11,041 bases of DNA from Planctomycetota bacterium. Lineage in GTDB: Bacteria > Planctomycetota > Planctomycetia > Isosphaerales > Isosphaeraceae. Below the pieces are notes generated by a model. That model saw nothing but the letters and a program-made list of their open reading frames with translations, ran no database searches and was not told the origin of the DNA. Where the stretch lies: positions 1 to 11,041 of the forward strand of contig JAJYCH010000077.1 of the NCBI GenBank assembly GCA_021778575.1. Reading direction: 5' to 3'. Both the position numbers and the translations under genes were made by a program. Below, in pieces: positions 1 through 6,739 of this stretch. The stretch's first letter is position 1, and the number at the start of each line of letters is the position of its first letter.

Positions 1-1
1 G

Positions 2-2050
2 AAGCGAAACCTCCTTGGTTTCCGTCTGGCGGTCATCGCGGTCGTCGTCACGTTGACGCTCGGCCTCGCGAAGGCCTGGGATTCGGGATATCGGCCGGCT
101 CAAGCCTGGGAAGCCAAACCGGTGAGACTGCCCACGTTTGATGTGGAAACGGGATCGTTGGCCGTTTTCGTCAAGGAAACGGGGACTCTCGAAAGCGCGG
201 CGAACACGACGGTACGTTGCCAGGTCGAAGCGATGATCGGTCTCGTCGGTGGGTCAACGACCAAGACGCAGGGTGGAGCGGCGGGCGGAGCGAGTGCGCA
301 GAACCGTACCGCCAGCGGCCCAAGCGCCGGGGCCGCTCCCACGGCGAGCGCGAGTTCGAGCAGTGGAACCACCGGCGCCAGCGCGGCGAAAACCAAGGCA
401 AATTCGACCAAGAGTTCCAAGAGTTCCTCGAAGAAATCGACCGCGTCGTCGAGTGCCGGGGGAAGTGGCTCTGCCTCGGGAAGTCCCGGAGGCGGTAGCG
501 GCGGAGGAAGTGGTGGTGGCAACGGCGGGGGAATGGGTGGTGGCAGCGGAGGTGGCAGCGGAGGCGGCGGTGGCGGAGGCGGCGGTGGTGGTGGAGGCGG
601 AAGTGGTGGTGGAAGTGGTGGCAACGGCGGGAATTCGAGCGCGAGCGCTTCCGCTCCCGTCGCCGTTCGACCGACCATCCGCAGCTTTACCATGACTGTT
701 CCCAATTACCAGCCGTTGAAGGCCTCCACGAAGTCGGGTGGTGCCCAGACCAAGTCGAGTGGTGGTGGTGGTGCTGGTGGCAACCGTGGAGGCGGTGGCG
801 GTGGAGGCGGCAACCGAGGTGGTGGCGTTCAAACGGAAACGCCCGGCTCGACCCGAATCATCATGATCAAGCCGGAAGGGACACAGGTCACCGCCGGTGA
901 AATGGTCTGTGAACTCGATTCGGCCGCCTATCGCGATGAAGTGATCGCCCAGCAGATCCGCTACGACGATGCCAAGGCCCGGGTGATCCAGTCCCGCTCG
1001 ATCCTCGAAGTGAATGAGATCTCACTTCAGGAATATCGCGACGGTATCTACAAGCAGGATCTTCAGTTGATCCGCCAGTATCTGAGCTCCTGTCGGACCG
1101 AGGAAGATCGCGCCCGACGGAATCTCGATTGGTCAAAAGGTGTTTACGCCAAGGGATACCGGGCGAACGCCCAGTACATGGCGGATATCCTCTCCTTGGA
1201 GCGTGCCCAACTGGCTCTGGCCGAAGCCCTTCGAATGGAGCGTCGGCTGATCGATTACACCGGCCCGAAGCTCATCAAGTCGCTCGAAGCCAAGCTCGAA
1301 GCCAATCGGGCCGACGTGCTGGCCCAGGAATCGGCGTTTCAGCTCGAAAACGACCGGCTCAAACGGCTCCAACTGATGGTCCAGAATTGCACGCTCCGGG
1401 CGCCTCGCGAAGGAATCGTGGTCTATTCCCTACCCCCCTCGAACGGTTGGCGAGCCCCGACGGCCGTCATCATGGAAGGAGCAACCGTCCGTCAGGGACA
1501 GGCAATTTTCGACCTGCCCGACGCCAAGAAGATGCAGGTCCGGGCCAGGATCAACGAATCAAAAGTGGGCTCGATCAAGGTGGGACAACATGCGATCATC
1601 CGGATCGATGCGTTCCCCGACCGGCCCGTGGACGGGACCGTCACGTCGGTCACCGCGATCCCCGCGCCCAACGGCATCGGCTCGGACACCCGGATTTACT
1701 TCGCGACGGTTCTGATCGATTCCGGCGGATTCGAGGGGCTTCGACCTGGGTTGAGCGCCCAGATTTCGTTCTTCATCGAGGCACGCCCCGAAGCGGTGAA
1801 GATCCCGATTCCGGCTCTCCGCTGGTTCGGCGGCAAGCCTTACGCCGCGGTCGCGACATCGCCCGATCAAAGCCAATGGCGCTGGCAATCGCTCCAGATT
1901 GGTTTGATGAACGAATCCTACGCCGAGGTTCTCCAGGGACTCAAGGTGGGTGAAAAGGTCATCGCGCGACCAGAAGACCTTGAGGCTCCCGTCTCCACGG
2001 CCACTCCGGTCCTCCAGGCAGGTAGATTTGCCGGAAAGCCCCAGGGTTGA
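2..2050 (+). CDS. HlyD/RND-type efflux periplasmic adaptor with Gly-rich insert, 5'-truncated by window edge
   Basis: This is a membrane-fusion (adaptor) protein of the kind that links an inner-membrane ABC or RND pump to the outer envelope. The reading frame is open from base 2. It first encodes a basic segment and a hydrophobic stretch (LAVIAVVVTLTLGLA), so the TTG at 53 falls inside a signal anchor and the real start is probably upstream. Next come the first half of a lipoyl-like domain (about 150-245), a Gly/Ser/Lys-rich insert (about 250-845), the second lipoyl strand set (TRIIMIKPEGTQVTAGE, from about 850), and a long alpha-helical hairpin (about 920-1385). The return lipoyl strand (TLRAPREGIVVYS, about 1390) follows, then a beta-barrel (from about 1533) and a membrane-proximal domain with GLKVGEKV near the end. 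No pump or outer-membrane channel gene is in view; they may lie upstream. Family assignment is firm; the substrate is unknown. Confidence 0.88.
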   Translation, partial: KRNLLGFRLAVIAVVVTLTLGLAKAWDSGYRPAQAWEAKPVRLPTFDVETGSLAVFVKETGTLESAANTTVRCQVEAMIGLVGGSTTKTQGGAAGGASAQNRTASGPSAGAAPTASASSSSGTTGASAAKTKANSTKSSKSSSKKSTASSSAGGSGSASGSPGGGSGGGSGGGNGGGMGGGSGGGSGGGGGGGGGGGGGGSGGGSGGNGGNSSASASAPVAVRPTIRSFTMTVPNYQPLKASTKSGGAQTKSSGGGGAGGNRGGGGGGGGNRGGGVQTETPGSTRIIMIKPEGTQVTAGEMVCELDSAAYRDEVIAQQIRYDDAKARVIQSRSILEVNEISLQEYRDGIYKQDLQLIRQYLSSCRTEEDRARRNLDWSKGVYAKGYRANAQYMADILSLERAQLALAEALRMERRLIDYTGPKLIKSLEAKLEANRADVLAQESAFQLENDRLKRLQLMVQNCTLRAPREGIVVYSLPPSNGWRAPTAVIMEGATVRQGQAIFDLPDAKKMQVRARINESKVGSIKVGQHAIIRIDAFPDRPVDGTVTSVTAIPAPNGIGSDTRIYFATVLIDSGGFEGLRPGLSAQISFFIEARPEAVKIPIPALRWFGGKPYAAVATSPDQSQWRWQSLQIGLMNESYAEVLQGLKVGEKVIARPEDLEAPVSTATPVLQAGRFAGKPQG
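485..830 (+). repeat. Glycine-codon-rich low-complexity tract inside the adaptor gene
   Basis: Two blocks of GGN codons with interspersed AGY/AAC codons (about 485-630 and 755-828) encode Gly-Ser-Asn repeats. They include an uninterrupted run of 14 glycines around 560-601. A non-repetitive island of about 25 residues (with RSFTMTVPNYQPLKAS) separates the blocks. The glycine codons are mixed GGT/GGC/GGA/GGG rather than one pure unit, so this is a selected or aged low-complexity tract rather than a fresh microsatellite. The opposite strand reads as a polyproline open frame, which is an artefact. Confidence 0.85.
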
Positions 2051-2111
2051 CGCAAGATGGAGCGGGCGCCGGGCTGTGGATGAGAATCGAACCGTGATGA
2101 AGGCCGAGCCC

Positions 2112-2116
2112 AGGAG
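2112..2116 (+). promoter_or_regulatory. Ribosome binding site of the 80-residue membrane protein
   Basis: AGGAG lies 9 nt before the ATG at 2126. It is one of the few canonical Shine-Dalgarno matches in the window and supports the small gene as real. Confidence 0.6.
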
Positions 2117-2125
2117 ATTATCCCG

Positions 2126-2368
2126 ATGGAACAGTCTCCACCGACCGGCCTATTTCCGACGCTGAACCGCCCGTTACGACCGACGATTGCCCTGATCATG
2201 GTGCTTGTGGCCATTTCCGGGCTCTTTCTTGGTCTCACGCGTTACCGGCTTCAAACGCAAGCAAATCGGGCACATCTCGCGAAACTCCACGCGGAACGGA
2301 TTCAGGCCGAGAAGCAAGCGGCCTTGTCCGTTCCATTACCGGTTTACACGGGCGGAGTGGCGAAATAG
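2126..2368 (+). CDS. Small single-pass membrane protein, unknown function
   Basis: This is an 80-residue protein that I do not recognise as a named family. Residues 1-19 are polar with Pro and Arg. Residues 20-37 form one hydrophobic transmembrane segment (IALIMVLVAISGLFLGL). Residues 39-66 are Arg/Lys/Gln/Ala-rich and helix-prone, possibly a short coiled coil, and the end is a Pro/Gly-containing tail. With basic residues after the membrane segment, orientation is ambiguous. It starts 75 nt after the adaptor stop and has a good AGGAG site. It sits between an envelope adaptor gene and a secreted protease gene on the same strand, so it could be an accessory subunit of the adaptor complex; that role is inference from position only. 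Confidence 0.6.
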   Translation: MEQSPPTGLFPTLNRPLRPTIALIMVLVAISGLFLGLTRYRLQTQANRAHLAKLHAERIQAEKQAALSVPLPVYTGGVAK

Positions 2369-2528
2369 ACGGATCTCCCCGATTGCCTCGCACGCTGGCG
2401 GCTTGCTTCCGAGTTTGACGACAGACTAAAGTGAATAAGAGTCCCGGCGAGCTGGCCCCTCTGCACCGTCAGGCCGATGCCGCCCGATTTGATCGGAACT
2501 CGAATCGAACCGAACGCCGAAGCCGCCC

Positions 2529-2535
2529 AGGAGGG
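2529..2535 (+). promoter_or_regulatory. Ribosome binding site that fixes the S41 protease start
   Basis: AGGAGGG lies 9 nt before the ATG at 2545. It is the strongest Shine-Dalgarno match seen here. It favours the internal ATG over the in-frame GTG at 2431, which has no such site and would put a polar, unstructured stretch before the signal peptide. Confidence 0.7.
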
Positions 2536-2544
2536 TCACCGTCC

Positions 2545-3885
2545 ATGCCTCGACAGAACCTCTACTCGATCATCATGGTGGGAGCGGTGTCGCTGCTCTG
2601 CTGGCAGGTGAGCCAGGGAGCCAAGCAAAAAGACGAGGTCTCCGAGATGTACGGCGTCTTCGTCGACGCCGTGGAACAGGTCCAGCAGAACTATGTCACG
2701 CCGGTCACTCGCCGGCAACTGATGGAAAGCGCTCTCCGAGGGATGCTCGCCGATCTCGACCAGCATTCGACGTATATCAATACCTCGCAGTGGAAGACCT
2801 TCAAGCGGCAGATCGAAGGGAAGTTCGGCGGCGTGGGAATGACCGTCGAAGTGGATGAGGACTCGAAGCGGCTCAAGGTCGTGGCTCCGATGGTCGGCAC
2901 CCCGGCCTACACCGCCGGAGTCATGGCGGGAGACCTGATCCTCGATATCGACGGCGTTTCGACAGAGGGGCTCTCACTCGACAAGGCGGTCGAATCGCTC
3001 CAGGGCCAGCCCGGCACCCCCGTCAAGCTGAACCTCCTGCACGAAGAGACCGAGAAGGCCGAGATCATCACGGTCAACCGCGCGATCATCGAGGTTCCCA
3101 GCGTCATGGGCGACCGGCGAAAACCGAATGACGAGTGGGAGTTCATGCTCGATCCCGCCAAGAAGATCGGCTACATCCGGATCACCAATTTCGTCCAGGA
3201 TACCGCCGACCACGTCAAGGATGCCCTCGACTCGCTGACCCGCGAAGGGATGAAGGGGTTGATCGTCGACCTCCGCGACGACCCGGGCGGCCTGCTCAGC
3301 TCGGCCGTCGAGATCGCGGACATGTTCGTCGACGAAGGCAAGATCGTCAGCACTCGCGGGCGGAACACGACCGAGAAAGTCTTCGAGGCCCGCAAGGAAG
3401 GCGGCTACTCCGGCTTCCCGATGGCGGTGCTGGTCAACCATAATTCGGCCTCGGCATCCGAGATCCTCGCCGCCTGCCTTCAGGACCACGGCAAAGCCAT
3501 CGTCCTCGGCGAGCGGTCGTATGGTAAGGGTTCGGTCCAGAACATCCTTGACCTCGAAGACGGCAACAGCGTGCTGAAGCTGACCGTCGCTACCTACTGG
3601 CGGCCATCAGGCAAGAATATCCACCGATTCAAAAACGCCAAGGACACCGACGAGTGGGGGGTGACTCCCGACAAAGGTCTGGAAGTCCCTCTGACCCGCG
3701 AAGAATACCGCGACTGGTACATCGGTCGACGCGAGCGTGATTTCCTCTCCAGCCGGAACAAGCCCAAGGCGGAAAAAGCCAAGGGAGACGACAAGGAGAA
3801 AAAGGCGGAGCCCAAGAAGTTCGAGGACAAACAGCTCGACAAGGCTCTGGCCACGATGGCGGAAAAAATCGCGCCGAAAAAGTAA
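2545..3885 (+). CDS. S41 family C-terminal processing peptidase (CtpA/Prc-like), secreted
   Basis: This is a serine endopeptidase that in its family cleaves proteins near their C-termini in the periplasm. Starting at 2545 gives 446 residues with a signal peptide or anchor at about 5-25 (YSIIMVGAVSLLCWQVSQGA). An N-terminal helical domain with YGVFVDAVEQVQQNYV and LDQHSTYI follows, then a PDZ domain at about 95-180 (GVGMTVE, AYTAGVMAGDLILDIDG). The peptidase core is at about 200-400. By analogy to E. coli Prc (Ser430, Asp441, Lys455), the catalytic Ser is Ser303 in SASASE, with Asp314 and Lys328 in SYGKGS, at the same spacing. The usual oxyanion-loop RDNPGG reads RDDPGG here. The last 40 or so residues are a Lys/Glu/Asp-rich tail. 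It follows the adaptor and the small membrane gene on the same strand, and a strong hairpin lies just after it. Substrates are unknown. Confidence 0.93.
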   Translation: MPRQNLYSIIMVGAVSLLCWQVSQGAKQKDEVSEMYGVFVDAVEQVQQNYVTPVTRRQLMESALRGMLADLDQHSTYINTSQWKTFKRQIEGKFGGVGMTVEVDEDSKRLKVVAPMVGTPAYTAGVMAGDLILDIDGVSTEGLSLDKAVESLQGQPGTPVKLNLLHEETEKAEIITVNRAIIEVPSVMGDRRKPNDEWEFMLDPAKKIGYIRITNFVQDTADHVKDALDSLTREGMKGLIVDLRDDPGGLLSSAVEIADMFVDEGKIVSTRGRNTTEKVFEARKEGGYSGFPMAVLVNHNSASASEILAACLQDHGKAIVLGERSYGKGSVQNILDLEDGNSVLKLTVATYWRPSGKNIHRFKNAKDTDEWGVTPDKGLEVPLTREEYRDWYIGRRERDFLSSRNKPKAEKAKGDDKEKKAEPKKFEDKQLDKALATMAEKIAPKK

Positions 3886-3913
3886 GCGACCGGATTGTCA
3901 GAAACAACGCGAT

Positions 3914-3950
3914 GCCCCTCGTCCGCACGCTCCCCGTGAGGACGAGGGGC
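3914..3950 (+). terminator. Strong hairpin after the S41 gene, probable terminator
   Basis: GCCCCTCGTCC (3914-3924) and GGACGAGGGGC (3940-3950) form a perfect 11-bp GC-rich stem. Within the loop, CACG (3926-3929) and CGTG (3935-3938) add 4 bp after one mismatch, leaving a 5-nt tip. It starts 28 nt after the protease stop. The downstream sequence (cgttcaattgttggg) is only weakly T-rich, so it may stop transcription poorly by itself, or act as a 3' stability element or attenuator before the next gene. Confidence 0.6.
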
Positions 3951-3973
3951 CGTTCAATTGTTGGGAAAAAACC

Positions 3974-4285
3974 ATGAATCGATTCGTCAACGCATCGTTT
4001 GCCGCGATCAGCATTGGTATAGTTGCCCCGATGCTTGTGATTCTGTGGATTCTGGTCGCCCTGACTTTTCGACGGAATCCAATCGTGGTTCAACCGGTCT
4101 ATTCCATTGATGGTCATACGATCCACTGCTATGAACTATTGACCTCGACTGAAGAATCCCGGGGCAATTTTTGGGGAACTGTTCTCAAAGCTACAAATCT
4201 GCATAAACTTCCTGGCCTTTTCAATGTCGCTCTTGGCGAGTGCTCATTCACCAGATTTCTCCGGGTGAACGACGACCAGAATTGA
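3974..4285 (+). CDS. Small membrane protein, unknown function, lower GC
   Basis: This is a 103-residue protein with no family I can name. The ATG at 3974 is preferred because the open frame further upstream overlaps the protease gene and reads as a shadow of it. Residues 8-32 are a single strong hydrophobic segment (AAISIGIVAPMLVILWILVAL), followed by FRR, which predicts a cytoplasmic basic flank. The remaining 70 residues form a soluble domain with two Cys (HCYELL and GECSF). Codon use is visibly less GC-biased than in the flanking genes. The ribosome site is weak (GGGAAAAAACC). It lies between the post-protease hairpin and the thiamin gene and may be a lineage-specific orphan. That it is a real gene rests on the plausible membrane segment and the lack of a competing frame. 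Confidence 0.5.
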   Translation: MNRFVNASFAAISIGIVAPMLVILWILVALTFRRNPIVVQPVYSIDGHTIHCYELLTSTEESRGNFWGTVLKATNLHKLPGLFNVALGECSFTRFLRVNDDQN

Positions 4286-4337
4286 CGATACCGGCTCGAC
4301 CCATCCTGCACGAACTCAGATTTTCACGGACTCAGTC

Positions 4338-5879
4338 ATGTTCGAATCGTTCACCGCCAGCGCATTGCGAGCCTTGCGCCGGGCCGAGGGTCGGGCTCGA
4401 GCACGATCGGCAGATTCGGTCGAGTTGATCGACCTGGCGGCGGCTCTCGCCGACGAGTCCGAGAGTAGGGCGGCCGCGTTGCTCCTCGAATTCGGTCTCA
4501 CGCCCGAGCAGCTTCTCGAAGCCCTGGGATTCGCGATCGAGGCCCCCGAGGCGGAGGGGACGGATTCCGAGCGATCGGTGCCGATCGCGACCGCCACGCG
4601 AGCGGCGCTTGGCGACGCCTCCAGCCGCGCCAAGGCTTACGATCGGACTCAATCGGTCGGGACCGAGCACCTTCTGGCCAGCCTGCTCGCGGCCGAGGAA
4701 ACCATCGCCCGTCAACTGACCGACGCGGGCCTGGCGGTCGCGGAACTGCTCAGAACCTTTGACGAGGTCGCGGTGGCCGAATCGGCACCGATCCCGCTCG
4801 CATCCGAGATCCCCGGCCTCGAACTCGTCGACCCTACCCAGGCGGTCGATCTCGCGCGAATCCTCGACGCCTCGGCCAATCGGGCGCGCGAAGGGCTCCG
4901 GGTCGCCGAGGACTACATCCGGTTCGCGCTCGATGATCCGCTGCTCACCCGGCGAATCAAGGAAGTCCGCCACCGCCTGGGTGAGGCGATCCGGGGTCTG
5001 GATCAAGAGTTGCTGCTCGACTCACGCGATACCCGGGGCGACGTCGGCACTCATATCATGACCGACACCGAACAAACGCGCGAGAACCCCCGCGCCGTCT
5101 TGATGGCGAACTTCGCCCGGACCGGCGAGGCGCTCCGATCGCTGGAAGAGTATAGCAAGCTGCTGAACGTCTGGCTCTCGGGACGGTTCGAGATTCTCCG
5201 CTACGATGTTTATACTCTGGAAAAACTGACTCTCACCGCCCTGGCCTCGCGAAAGAGTCTGGCGGATGTGAATCTGATGGTCCTCGTCGGCGGGTTGCCG
5301 ACTTTCGGCGACCTGACCTGGATCGTCGGTGAAGCGCTGGCCGGCGGGGCGGGAGCGATCCAGCTCCGCGAGAAAAACCTGCCGGATCGCGAGCTACTTC
5401 GTCGAGCGCGGGAGGTCCGGATCTTGACCGCCCAGGCCCACGCCCGCTTCATCATGAACGACAGGCCCGACCTGGCTCGCCTCGCCGGGGCCGATGCGGT
5501 CCATCTCGGCCAGGAGGACATCTCGATTCGCGACGCTCGACGGGTCGTTGGCTCGGGGATGATGATCGGCGTCTCGACGCATGAACGCATCCAGCTAGAG
5601 AAAGCTGTTCTGGAAGGCGCTGGATATCTGGGCGTCGGGCCGGTTTTCGCCAGCACGACCAAGGATTTCGACGACCTCGCCGGAATCGGTTACGTCCGTC
5701 AAGCGGCCGAATCTTCCCGACTTCCCTGGTTTGCGATCGGCGGGATCAACGAAGCCAACCTCGACGAGGTCCTCGAAGCCGGAGCCCGAAAAGTCGCCGT
5801 CAGTTCGGCGATCACTCGCGCTGAGTTCCCTCGAAAAGCAGCCGGGGCGCTCCGCTCGCGTCTCGACGCCGCAGGATAA
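4338..5879 (+). CDS. thiE: Thiamine-phosphate synthase fused to ThiD2-like and Clp N-terminal domains
   Basis: This 513-residue thiamin biosynthesis protein has three parts. Residues 3-140 resemble two degenerate Clp_N repeats: FTASALRALRRAEGRA near 5-20, and IATATRAALGDASSRA...VGTEHLLASLL at 83-117. Residues 165-295 match the ThiD2 domain (RILDASANRAREGLRVAEDY at 174-193; SRDTRGDVGTH at 229-239), known in the family as an HMP-phosphate kinase. Residues 310-510 are ThiE, which joins HMP-PP and thiazole phosphate. Visible ThiE ligands include QLREK (342-346), ND (374-375), HLGQED (389-394), the Ser in GVSTH (411-415), Lys442 in the GPVF...TTK segment, and AIGGI (466-470). The Clp_N-like fold starts right after the ATG, supporting this start. 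No Clp ATPase motor is present. The ThiE call is firm, ThiD2 is good, and the Clp_N call is by eye. Confidence 0.92.
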   Translation: MFESFTASALRALRRAEGRARARSADSVELIDLAAALADESESRAAALLLEFGLTPEQLLEALGFAIEAPEAEGTDSERSVPIATATRAALGDASSRAKAYDRTQSVGTEHLLASLLAAEETIARQLTDAGLAVAELLRTFDEVAVAESAPIPLASEIPGLELVDPTQAVDLARILDASANRAREGLRVAEDYIRFALDDPLLTRRIKEVRHRLGEAIRGLDQELLLDSRDTRGDVGTHIMTDTEQTRENPRAVLMANFARTGEALRSLEEYSKLLNVWLSGRFEILRYDVYTLEKLTLTALASRKSLADVNLMVLVGGLPTFGDLTWIVGEALAGGAGAIQLREKNLPDRELLRRAREVRILTAQAHARFIMNDRPDLARLAGADAVHLGQEDISIRDARRVVGSGMMIGVSTHERIQLEKAVLEGAGYLGVGPVFASTTKDFDDLAGIGYVRQAAESSRLPWFAIGGINEANLDEVLEAGARKVAVSSAITRAEFPRKAAGALRSRLDAAG

Positions 5880-5929
5880 GTGAAATGGCTCGAAACTCCT
5901 GAATCGCGACACGGCTCGCTCAGCAATAG

Positions 5930-6559
5930 TCACGAGCGAACGAATGCCGGCGCGTCCTTCGCCTTCGGGATCGCGGGAATCGCCAGATCCTTTGTGCCTC
6001 GCGAACTCAAGACAGAGAGAACCACAAACCCAATTCCAAGCGATACCAAGCTGGAAGGCGCATCCACGCGATCCAGAGGTGGACCTTCAAGGAAACCTGA
6101 ATTGGTAAAAGCCATTTCTCGACGTTGATGCCGATCGTTGTGAAAGTCGATCCGAGCGCCAATCCGGCCGGGGATTCTGGCCATGATCCACCCGTTGTCA
6201 GGCGTGTTCAATGCTTGCGGAACGTCTGATTGCCAAGTCACTCCGTTCATCAAGCTGGTCCAGTTTTCGGTGCCGTCCGCTGTCTGAGGGCTTTCACCCA
6301 ACAACGTGAATGGGCTCTGGACGAGACGATCGAAGAAATCGATCTCTTGATCGAGTGCCGGGGCGCACTTCGGAGCGATTGCCAGCCGAGTTCCGATGGA
6401 AACCCATTGCGGAGGTTCGCCAGCCGATTGGTGACTGGTCGGGTCGATCGTCGTCGGCCGGTCGATGAAGCCCGCTCGGGCGGTCGAGGACGCCTCGGAA
6501 GCAACTGTCGTCAAAAGCAGCATCAGCCCGATCCTTCGGCAATTCTCCGCATCAAGCAC
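5930..6559 (-). CDS. Secreted protein of unknown function with PEP-CTERM-like tail
   Basis: The frame is open to a GTG at 6604. I prefer the GTG at 6559, which follows GGCGGAG by 7 nt and gives a classical signal peptide: an Arg-Arg n-region, a core of GLMLLLTTVA, and an ARA cleavage motif. The ATG at 6523 with AAGGA 8 nt upstream is a close alternative. From 6559 the protein has 209 residues. The mature part is mixed polar, with Trp-rich spots (PPQWVSIG, ENWTSLMNGVTWQSD), and has no motif I can assign. Near the C-terminus, DAPSSLVSLGIGFVVLSVLS followed by SRG resembles a PEP-CTERM sorting signal, with DAP in place of PEP and about 20 extra residues after the membrane segment. It converges with the thiamin gene, with 50 nt between the stops. 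Function is unknown. Confidence 0.6.
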   Translation of the reverse strand: MLDAENCRRIGLMLLLTTVASEASSTARAGFIDRPTTIDPTSHQSAGEPPQWVSIGTRLAIAPKCAPALDQEIDFFDRLVQSPFTLLGESPQTADGTENWTSLMNGVTWQSDVPQALNTPDNGWIMARIPGRIGARIDFHNDRHQRREMAFTNSGFLEGPPLDRVDAPSSLVSLGIGFVVLSVLSSRGTKDLAIPAIPKAKDAPAFVRS

Positions 6560-6620
6560 GAGTGGTCTCCGCCAGTTCAAAGCGTGAGTCTGTCGTTCCT
6601 CCACGTGAGTTAGTTAGGAC

Positions 6621-6657
6621 GAAAAACCGGACTTGTCTCGATTTCGCGAAAAACCGG
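6621..6657. repeat. Direct repeat GAAAAACCGG with a palindrome
   Basis: GAAAAACCGG occurs at 6621-6630 and 6648-6657, 27 bp apart. TTTCGCGAAA at 6642-6651 is a perfect 10-bp palindrome overlapping the second copy. They lie in the 135-bp gap between the end of the 750-residue minus-strand gene and the start region of the secreted-protein gene. Read on the minus strand, each copy gives a short T5 run, so they could be weak terminator tails or a regulatory site. I cannot choose between these. Confidence 0.3.
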
Positions 6658-6739
6658 GATCAAGACTGGACCAAAGCGGTCGGCGACGTATCGAAGCGAA
6701 TTATCCTGCCGCATTCTAACAAGCTGGTATACTTTGACA

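Noticed and set aside
485..830. Gly-rich tract as a CRISPR or tandem-repeat array
   Set aside because: There is no fixed repeat and spacer unit; it is codon-level low complexity in frame with the adaptor.
100..832. Long minus-strand open frames rich in proline or in Thr/Ala, opposite the adaptor
   Set aside because: They are reverse readings of the Gly-codon tract; the plus frame carries the adaptor domains on both sides.
1129..1953. 274-residue plus-strand frame inside the adaptor gene
   Set aside because: It is an Arg/Pro/Gly-rich off-frame reading typical of GC-rich DNA and overlaps the well-supported adaptor helices and barrel.
2415..2441. TTGACG followed by TAAGAG as a sigma-70 promoter before the protease gene
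   Set aside because: Spacing is 15 bp and the -10 match is poor; not enough to call.
4286..4337. Possible TPP riboswitch before the thiamin gene
   Set aside because: The gap is only 52 nt and lacks the Thi-box core; it is too short to hold the aptamer.
4332..5006. 224-residue minus-strand frame opposite the thiamin gene
   Set aside because: It is a shadow of the plus-strand gene, whose ThiD2 and Clp_N-like motifs are clear.
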